Position numbers and translations under genes: made by a program. The notes under the pieces were generated by a model. The model made no database searches. It saw only the letters and a list, made by a program, of their open reading frames with translations, and was not told where the DNA came from. Source: Adiantum capillus-veneris (Eukaryota > Streptophyta > Polypodiopsida > Polypodiales > Pteridaceae). Taken from it: DNA of 64,000 nucleotides. Positions 56,438 through 64,000 of this stretch are shown piece after piece. The stretch covers positions 93,899,912 to 93,963,911 of the forward strand of contig CM043963.1 of NCBI GenBank assembly GCA_014529385.2, read 5' to 3'. The stretch's first letter is position 1; each line of letters begins with the position of its first letter.

Positions 56438-57493
56438 GTGCTTTTGATACCCTCAGGTGTCAAAAAGCTACTCTAGGAGGCCTTGTGACTAGTTTTTTGC
56501 GTGTTTTTTGTTTGTTTTTTTGCTAGATTTTTTAGAGCGTGTCGTGGAATGGGTCGTGTGATAGCTCGAAACGAGCGTATTGCTAGGAGGGACGTGTTGT
56601 GCTTTACAGCCCACCATTTGGTTCTATTTTGCTCCAGAAAAGCCCGAAACAGTCTTTTCCTAGTTGGGGAACTAGGCTCCAAATAGCAAGTCTAAGGGTG
56701 CAAGTGGGAAGAGATGGGAGGAGAGTGGAGGACTTGCCCCACATGCTCTCATTCCCTCTTGAGGGGGTAGGGTATATATATAAGAGTGAGTCTAGTGTAT
56801 ATCATAAGATTGAGGACTGAGGCTTGGGCTTGGGCTTGGGCTTGGGTAAACGATCCCGATCAAAATTTTAGTGATCTCCCTAGTCACTCACGCTTAAATA
56901 TTTTCGATTTTTTTTATAACCTCCCACTCACTTACGTTTTTATTTTTCGATTTTTTTTTAATTTTATTTTTTTTAAAATTTTATTTTTTTAAAAATTTTA
57001 TTTTTTTTAAAATTTTATTTTTTTAAATTTATTTTTATTTTTATTTTTGGATATTATTTGGTACGCATTTTGGTGCGCGTTGACCTCACCTAACTATTTA
57101 CTGTCCCACCTACCTACTGACTTGCTAATCAGTGGTTCACCTAATTACTAACCTGCTTAATTAACTAACTGTGCGCCTAACTGTGCAAAAACCAGAAAAC
57201 ACAGAAAATGCAAAAAATTGAAACTTGACAGAACTGTGCAGTACAAACAAGAAAATGCAGAAAACGCACAAACGCAAGAAATGCTAACTGTGTAAGCTGA
57301 AATCTGAGCTTAATAGAACTAGCAAAACAGAGCTTAACAGAACACAGAAAACTTGAATGCAGTCAACAACATTGTGTCTTTCTCTATTGTTTTTGCATAA
57401 CAACAATAATCAAACTTAAGCCGCGCCTTTCCTACATAAAAAATAGCTTCAATACAATTTACAGGTCGCCATTCGAGCTTCACACGTAGCAGC
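56438..57493 (-). other. 5' leader of the Ty3 element
   Basis: About 1.06 kb between primer site and Gag start. It contains four tandem copies of the hexamer CTTGGG (about 56823-56848) and an AT-only tract of alternating T and A runs (56930-57055). No ORF is supported. Packaging signals would be expected here but cannot be recognised by eye. Confidence 0.5.
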
Positions 57494-57511
57494 TCCCCGG
57501 CAACGGCGCCA
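57494..57511 (-). other. Ty3 element primer binding site
   Basis: The minus strand reads TGGCGCCGTTGCCGGGGA, a primer site widespread in plant Ty3 elements, four bases inside the 5' LTR. Confidence 0.95.
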
Positions 57512-57515
57512 AAAA

Positions 57516-57741
57516 TGTCAAGGCTAGGGACTTGCTACGCGCCGTGTGCGAGCCACAAAGGCTCCTAGCACACAGTCATACAACAGACAAGCTCACAAGG
57601 AAGAATGGTGTGTCACTCACCTTCCTGCGTAGTTGCGAATGAAGGATTCCCGTGCCGCGAAGAAGAGGGAGACGCCGCTACGCCGCGCTCAACGGCCTCG
57701 TCGCCGTCGTGCCGCCGCAACGCTCGATCACACACACACTC

Positions 57742-57799
<58 letters not shown>

Positions 57800-58102
57800 G
57801 TACACACACACACACACAAGGAGATGGTGAAGGAGAAGGTGGAGATGGAGCAAGAGCAGCTTCTATTGCACAATGAGAGAATGAGTAAAAATTAGGTTTA
57901 GTGGCTTTTATATGAGCTCACCCCATTCACACTTGGGCGCCCATACTTAGCCAACTAACTCCTTGAATATTCCAGTTAGAGTGCGCCTGTCATCGGCGAT
58001 CACCCTTACCCTGTTCCTATTGGTCCGACAAGCCCGGTACCTGACTCTAAATAATACAACGTTTATAGATCATAGGGTGTCCGTGTGCCGTGAGGGTTAA
58101 CA
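57516..58102 (-). repeat. Ty3 element 5' LTR
   Basis: 587 bp; the extra length against the 3' LTR is mostly additional CA repeats at about 57780-57818. Minus-strand TATAAAAG at 57905-57912 is the likely promoter. Confidence 0.97.
57905..57912 (-). promoter_or_regulatory. TATA box of the Ty3 5' LTR
   Basis: The minus strand reads GCTCATATAAAAGCC, conserved in both LTRs and correctly placed upstream of the transcribed part of the LTR. Confidence 0.6.
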
Positions 58103-58107
58103 CCAAT

Positions 58108-58126
58108 GTGCCACTTGTTCACGTGC

Positions 58127-58176
<50 letters not shown>

Positions 58177-58616
58177 ATTGCATTTACTCATTGCTAATGG
58201 TCCTCAAGATTTTTAGTAGTAGCTTAGGAAAGCGCGCATAACCTTGGCATTGAGAAGGCTTTTTCAAAGCACATGTTCTTAGTGTGGTTAAATACCCACA
58301 CCCGTGTTGAAATGTTTACATTGATGTTGATGAAATTGTCGTGATTATATTCAACCCAATTTTGCTTCACAAATTCTACGTTATTTTTGTAGTATTTGTT
58401 GAGCAAAGCTGGGTTTGATTTATTGTTTAACTCCTAGCATCTAGCGTTTGTAATCGTTGTGCTCCTTGTTCATAGATGTGCCACTATTATCATGGAGAAT
58501 GCTCATGGAATGAATGACATGTGAGGAGGTTTGCAAAGGGCTTTCATTCGAATTGGACTTTGGGGCTTATAGTCCTATACCTCATGATACTTATTCCATA
58601 CTCCTTATTCTTTTCA
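58108..58616. other. Flank with GA microsatellite
   Basis: A (GA)n run lies at about 58128-58175. No gene is evident. Confidence 0.5.
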
Positions 58617-58711
58617 CTAGGTTTCTCTTTTTTCCCGATGGAAGGGCTGGAGAAGCAAGGAGGTAGTAAACGAAGGGACAAATCCAGGGAAGGATAAAGG
58701 AGATATGGTAT

Positions 58712-59131
58712 GTGATAAAATGGATATTAAGATGTAGGAAAAGATTGTGGAGGAATCAGTTCCCATACAACGAGCTTCCGAAGGTGCAGGCAATAATAAT
58801 AGGATCATTACTCCCGCTGCTATCCCCAAATTTATGTGACAACGGCGACGAGGCTGTCCAAGTCCCTGGTCTGAAAAGAGCCAAAAGAGTGAAGGCAGTG
58901 GCAAGAGACTCCAAAGTGCTTCAAGTCGTGAGAACACTTGAGGTGAAAGGAACTAATTCATCCTCCACCCCTTCGAAAGGAGGGGGGTTCGTTGTCCCTC
59001 TGCACAATCCATTTGCAGCACTGCAAGAAAAGAAATCCCCTGACTTGGAACCCCCAGATTCTCCTGATACCAAGGAGAAGGGGGAGGGGAATGATTCGGA
59101 TGCTGAAGAATTCGTTCCTCTATCCCAATGA
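58712..59131 (+). pseudogene. LINE ORF1 C-terminal part
   Basis: The open segment has a Lys/Arg-rich run, a short Val-rich stretch, GGGFVVPLHNPFAALQEK and an acidic end (NDSDAEEFVPLSQ). This layout resembles the end of a plant LINE ORF1, and it immediately precedes an endonuclease start. The zinc knuckle and DUF4283 part are missing upstream. Assignment rests mainly on position. Confidence 0.55.
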
Positions 59132-59137
59132 ACCCTC

Positions 59138-59730
59138 ATTAATGATGGAGTCTCTCACTATCCAATCTTGGAACGTAAAGGGGTTGAAATCCCGTAAGAA
59201 GAGTACCTTATTCTGGGAGGAAATAAAAAAGGAGAAGACAATAAACTGCTGGGCCATCCAAGAACACCACCTAGATGCCCATAGCAAGAGAAAGCAGGTG
59301 CTAGGAAAGAAACTGGTATTCTATGGAGAAGGAAGTAACGGCTTCAGTGGCGTCCTCAGCATTGCGGACAGAGAATTGGAGCCGAAGTTGGTTCTTAACC
59401 ACCCATCCGACAAAATCCTCGGGATTAGAATCAGATGGGAAGGGCATCCGTTCACCATTGTGAATGTGTACGGCCCTTCCAATGCAAAGAAAAGAGCTAA
59501 ACTATGGATGCATCTTAGAGATACTCCTATTGAAGGGGAGTGGATGTTGGTTGGCGAATTTAATATGGTGGCTGGCTGGCTCAGAAAGATCTAAATGGAA
59601 AAGTTTGTGTGAAAAGTGGGCAATGATCGACTTATGGGAAGTTGGCCCATGGAACAGCACGCCTGGTTTCACCTACACAAGCCTCCAGTACGCTGCGAGT
59701 GCTGAATGCCTACTCTCTAATCTAATTTAA
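59138..59730 (+). pseudogene. LINE endonuclease, truncated after the domain
   Basis: Beginning at about 59143, SLTIQSWNVKGL opens an L1-type endonuclease. It continues with NCWAIQEHHLD, FTIVNVYGPSN and WMLVGEFNMV, where the metal-binding GDFN reads GEFN. After a frameshift near 59580, LIDLWEVGPWNSTPGFTYTS carries on to about 59725. No SDH motif or reverse transcriptase follows, so the copy is cut off at its 3' side. It resembles, but is not the same family copy as, ORF2 at 30601. Confidence 0.85.
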
Positions 59731-62700
59731 TATCACCAACCAAATGGATAATGGGTGCTCACTTTTATCAATCACGCACACAGACATCAATCAAAAGCTC
59801 AAAGATCTCACAAAAGAAGTGCACGAGAAGAGAAATGATAGAGGGCAGCACTAATTTGGAGACTAATTAATGCTTAACTACACACCATTAACATAAATGA
59901 AAAAGAGAGAGAAGAACATGAGCACTTAGCTTTTCATTGCATGCCATAGAAAGTGTATAAGCTCAAGAGAAAGCTCCAACTTCAAGCATCATCATCTCCA
60001 CCTTATTTACATGAAAGCTCTACTCTCATGAGGATAAGTGAAAAAAGGACCTAACTTTCACTTTTATACCTAGGGCATCAAAAATATGTCTGGCCGCCCA
60101 TAAGATGCATACAGCTGTGTGCATCTCTACAGCTCTTAGGAATCATGTAGCATCAAATATGCAATATAGAACTCATGTAGAGCTCAAAAATACATCAAAA
60201 ATGCATATACAAATGATATGCCTATAAAAAAATAAACTCAGGATTAAGCATTGTATGCTAAAAATAGCAACACTAAAGGTCATTCGCTGCTTTCAATTGG
60301 CACTACAATAGATGTGGAAATAATCATGCAATGGTGGAGCTCAATCTATCCATGCTGTGTGAAAGTTGAAGTCCATCCATGATGCAAAATCATAAACAAA
60401 ATACTGCCACCTAGAAATGTGTGTCAACATAGAAACGAGAGTTTTACTACCTAAATACAAATAAAAATGAATCCTATACTAAGGTTGCATATTTGGATGC
60501 CTAGAGGGAAAAAGCCCAATGGGAAAAAGATTCCTCTAGTATAAGCGCATGTCTCTAGTGAACCATTGTCAATTTGCACAAGTCAGGGGTCTAGTGCAAC
60601 TAAGAGGGATAAGAGAACTCTCTCCAAACAATAAAATCTGCAATCTTCTAGATCTATATCTAATGGTCATTGGATAGCTAGCACCTAGCTCCATGTGGAT
60701 AGTAGAATTTGTAGGACGAGTAATGGGTCTAGGGATGACATCATCGTGTGATTGTGTGCTCAATGAACTTCGTGGCTAAGGGTCCTTCAATGGATGACTC
60801 CTGCCTAACTCTAAGTCAACAACATGTCCAGGAAAATTCTCAGGTTAGTTGTGGATTGTGTCAACCTATGGTGTGATAGGTGTCTGGATCTTTAGTAGCC
60901 AAATCTTCAATGTCCACTATATCTCAGTAAATGCACGCTAAGCTCTCCTCACATGTGGTCGTGAATGTCTAGTTTGTAGAACTTTAGGTCTAGACTATCT
61001 TGCAGTAGATGGCCGATGTTGTTGTTTTGAACATCTCATATATTATTGTCCTCTATTGTAATGTGTCTACTCTAGGCAGCATAAAAGAACTATGAGTGAT
61101 CATCATGGGGTGTGCTATTATGCAACTTCTAGGAACCCAGACCTATCTATGTCCCTCAAAAAATCCATGTGCCTCTAGTGACCGTCTAGAAGCTAGCCAT
61201 CCATGTGATGCACCATCATTTTCTCTATGTTTTTCTATCCACACAAGTGTGTCGTCCCTAGAAAAACATAACTCTCTATGGGAACATAAACCTATATAGT
61301 CCTGTGGTAAGCTATATGAATCAAGGTATGGCTAGAATCCCATGTGTGCCCTGCTAAAGTAGTACTACATTGGGGTGTAGAGTCCAAACTATCCAATGGC
61401 TCTAATATATGTAGTGTGGCCACTATTGTGATCTCCTCAACATAGTCTATAGGAATTTGATGTGACATTGTCTCACAAGTCATATTCGTCTACTCTATGA
61501 TCAGGGATCTGGTCGTGTCTTCACAAGAATAGATGGATTAATGCAACATCTATATGATGTGGTCATTGTGTAGGTGAATCACTCAATATGTGTCACTCTG
61601 TTGCACATGAAGATGGTGAGCAACATATGCTGGCTCTATGTCATTAGCCTCATACTAATCTAAGCTATAAAGCTCACTCTATGCTAGGCTAAGCTCTAGA
61701 GCTACATATGGGGGTGGTATAGTCCTAGGAATCTCTCATTGAGGATCAAAATCTTTCATGGTTCTAGAAGGTGATCTATGACTTGACTAAGCTGGAGCTC
61801 TTGTAGGTACTCTAGCTCTATAACATGTTTTATCGATCAATGGTCTGGGTGTGTATCTCAATTTGGCAGTCAGCACATAAATGGCATGATCAATGCCTCT
61901 ATATACTAACTCTTGAAGATCTCGATCAAACATAAGCATGGCACTCACACTCAGAGCTAACTCACCAGATGCGCTAGACCTCATGTGTACCAACATTCGT
62001 AATCATCAAGATATGTCTATGTCTACTCAAGTCTATACAACTCTACCAAACCTTATCATCAATATGCAAAGTGCAATGCTTGGAGTCTACTCCAAGTTAC
62101 ACATATGCAACATGATAGACCATGAGACACCACCCTTTTTCCGCCAAGCATTTAGAAAATGCAAAGGATAGTGCATGGAACTTAATCCAATATGCACAAA
62201 TACACTTCCTAAAGCTATCCATTGCATGCCAATCACCAAATCAGGTATAGTGTGCCTTTCCACCCAAAAAATGAATACAAGTGCACCATTTATTGTCAAC
62301 ATGCTAGGGCTAGGAACCCATCAAGTAAATCATCATCCATGAGAACTCATATAAAAAAAACTTGTAGAACCATTAAGCAATGAGAAAATCTCCACTCCAT
62401 TGAGTGGACTCCATCTTTGAGCCAATGACTCCAAAATAAGCTTCATTGTTTGGTAAAAAACTACCAACATGATTCAACAAAGACTCCTTTTCTTTGACAC
62501 ATCCTTCTTCAAAAAGTTTGTGAGCTTTGGCTTCAATTTGTAAAGACAAATTTCATTCCTTGATGCAATTTGGAGTTCAAGACACCATATTTGACAAACA
62601 AGATCTCCTTCTAGGCTTACAATGAGAAAAACACACAAGATATTTGCATCATCATGCACAAAAATAAGCATTAGTTTTCTCAAAATCACAAAATCATCAC

Positions 62701-63150
62701 CTTTCCTAGAATGGATAAGCATACAAGCCCCATCATGCTTTAAATAGGCACCAATTGTGTGAATAAATACACATATCCCATCACACAACATTGCCTCCAA
62801 GCAAACATTCATTTAGCACAGCATCAGTTTTTGAAATAAGTTGCTTCACACACACCACATTTTGTTGCTTGAAAATTTCATCATGAAGTACCTCATTTTG
62901 GTTAGTCATCTCTTCAATTTCATGTGAGACACTAAAATCTCCAACTAGAGTTCCTACTCGAGGTTATGAGGCTAGAAGCACCCTAGCAGGAGATCCAAGA
63001 GTTGTGAGAATGGTTGCAAAAATAGGACGTATGTGACCATCTTAGGTAGCTTAGTGTACTTCCAAAAAGTACAATGGGTCAGAAGATCCATATGCTCATG
63101 TCTCACTCTTTAAACAAGTTTGAGAGCTAAACAAATCACGGATTTCTACA
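59731..63150. other. Unrecognised AT-rich stretch
   Basis: About 3.4 kb without a convincing gene. ORFs are all under 115 codons on both strands and show no domain I recognise. Words such as CTCTAGTG, ATCCATG and TCTATG recur, suggesting old repeated DNA. The minus-strand ORFs at 61292-61483 and 61787-61996 are open but of random-looking composition. It may be the interior of a decayed element whose gag trace lies just downstream. Confidence 0.4.
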
Positions 63151-63159
63151 CACAATACA

Positions 63160-63960
63160 AAAGATTTGGGCTGACATGGGCAGGAACAATATTGACGTGG
63201 TTCCAACCTTTAAATAGTAGAGATTATCTAAACATAAAATAGCTCTTGTAGACATTTACTAAGAAATTCTCTAAAAGGGGAATCAAGCATAACAATGTGT
63301 TCCAAATCTATGCTTTCAAGCAAAAAGAGAATGAGAAAGTGAAGGAAGCTTTGCTTTGCCTTAAACAATACTTAGAGAGATGTCATGTGAGAGAGCTACC
63401 ACAAGAAAAGAGGCTATTAGATCTCTTTATCAAGGTCTTGAGTAACTGAGACTCTCAATAAGGACCTATACTTGAAAGCATAAACAATGTTTGAGCAAGT
63501 CACTAAAGAAGCTCTGTATCTAGTCAACAATTGTAAGGCCTTTAGATAGGTGAAAAAAGATGCAGACAATGTGTCTAGTAGTGCCTCTTCTACGACAAGT
63601 GAATCCATGAGAAAGCAAAATTTTCAAACTTCAACTATAGAGCATTGATCAATAGGTCAATAGAAGTGACTAGGAGGATGAACCAAGTCTATATACAAAC
63701 TCCAAATGTACGACAACAACTAGTGGTAGAAAATGCACAATGTGTCTTCAAGTGGTGTGTGATTGAGTAAAGATGGACCAACCATGAAATGAATGAGTGT
63801 TTTTACAATGGGAATTAGGTGACAAAAAGGCAATATGGACCTCCGGGGGTTTGCAACCATTGCTACCACCACCAAGATACCAAACAATCCTGAATAATGC
63901 AGCCCAAGGGAAAGACAAGTCTCAACCAATGTTGGGCCAACACCTCCCTTACCTCAAGAA
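63160..63960 (+). pseudogene. Decayed retrotransposon gag trace
   Basis: Plus-strand frames around 63190-63430 carry LTWFQPLNSRDY, then QKENEKVKEALLCLKQYLER and ELPQEKRLLDLFIKVL, the spacing seen in the capsid helices of Ty3-type gag. Stops and frame changes are frequent. Near 63850 GPPGVCNHCYHHQD may be a ruined zinc knuckle. Recognition is by pattern only and the family is uncertain. Confidence 0.4.
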
Positions 63961-64000
63961 AACCAAGAAATTGTAAGCTATACATTGCTAGTAGAAACAC

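Larger units (their letters stand above)
44478..58102 (-). mobile_element. Large Ty3 (Tat/Athila-like) LTR retrotransposon
   Basis: A 13,625-bp minus-strand element has LTRs at both ends, a perfect CCAAT target duplication (44473-44477 and 58103-58107), a classic 18-nt plant primer site and a polypurine tract. Gag-pol is one frame of 3,116 codons (56437 down to 47087) broken only by three TGA codons, with an extra ORF before the 3' LTR. The LTRs differ by roughly ten substitutions outside their microsatellite, so the insertion is fairly young. Integrase has no chromodomain, which together with the primer site suggests the non-chromovirus branch. Confidence 0.97.

Noticed and set aside
56823-56848. 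(CTTGGG)4 as a telomere-like repeat
   Set aside because: Only four units, the wrong sequence for plant telomeres (TTTAGGG), and inside a retrotransposon leader.
61292-61996. Minus ORFs as possible host exons
   Set aside because: Open but short, without splice-site support or recognisable motifs; composition matches the surrounding repetitive DNA.

Overview
The window is eukaryotic nuclear DNA of a land plant. It contains plant-type LTR retrotransposons with tRNA-iMet primer sites, a Ty3 element of Tat/Athila type, L1-like LINEs with DUF4283-like ORF1, and a CACTA/En-Spm transposase. It also carries GT-AG introns and the 3' exons of a gene resembling the plant NAD(P)-binding protein At5g02240. 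The dense TE nesting, long CT/GA microsatellites and an HSPA12-like fragment would suit a large-genome non-flowering plant such as a fern; that taxonomic guess is weak. I see no prokaryotic, organellar or CRISPR content.

Layout. 1-1576: leader and 5' LTR of a minus-strand LTR element. 1634-3940: decayed minus-strand CACTA TNPD transposase. 4600-5240: GA-rich tract. 5250-5655: HSPA12-like fragment. 6412-12974: a plus-strand spliced, transposase-associated gene whose intron holds a Ty1/copia element (7531-12674) with near-identical LTRs and a TTGGT duplication. 13158-13439: sub-terminal repeats and a CACTA-type terminus that cuts into an LTR. 13440-22223: a minus-strand gag-protease element without reverse transcriptase, interrupted in gag by a second minus-strand chromovirus (15766-20854) that has also lost its pol core. 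23621-26548: a compact LTR element carrying only gag. 28983-34650: a nearly full-length L1-type LINE with a 17-bp target duplication. 36305-36913: gag fragment. 38318-42170: two related LINE fragments in opposite orientations. 42342-43838: host-gene exons. 44478-58102: a 13.6-kb minus-strand Ty3 element with CCAAT target duplications. 58620-59730: 3'-truncated LINE. 59731-64000: mostly unrecognised, AT-rich, with a decayed gag trace at the end.

The most interesting object is the Ty3 element at 44478-58102. Its gag-pol is one 3,116-codon frame interrupted only by three TGA codons. Gag-protease alone is 1,603 codons. Beyond integrase, pol continues into a second retropepsin-like domain with a canonical DTGA motif, then a basic and serine/proline-rich tail with four W-x-P-K/R motifs. 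A separate 140-152-codon acidic ORF lies between pol and the 3' LTR behind a plausible splice acceptor. The same 11-nt purine tract occurs three times.

Most coding sequence here is transposon-derived and broken. The elements form a datable stack of insertions rather than a cooperating gene set.
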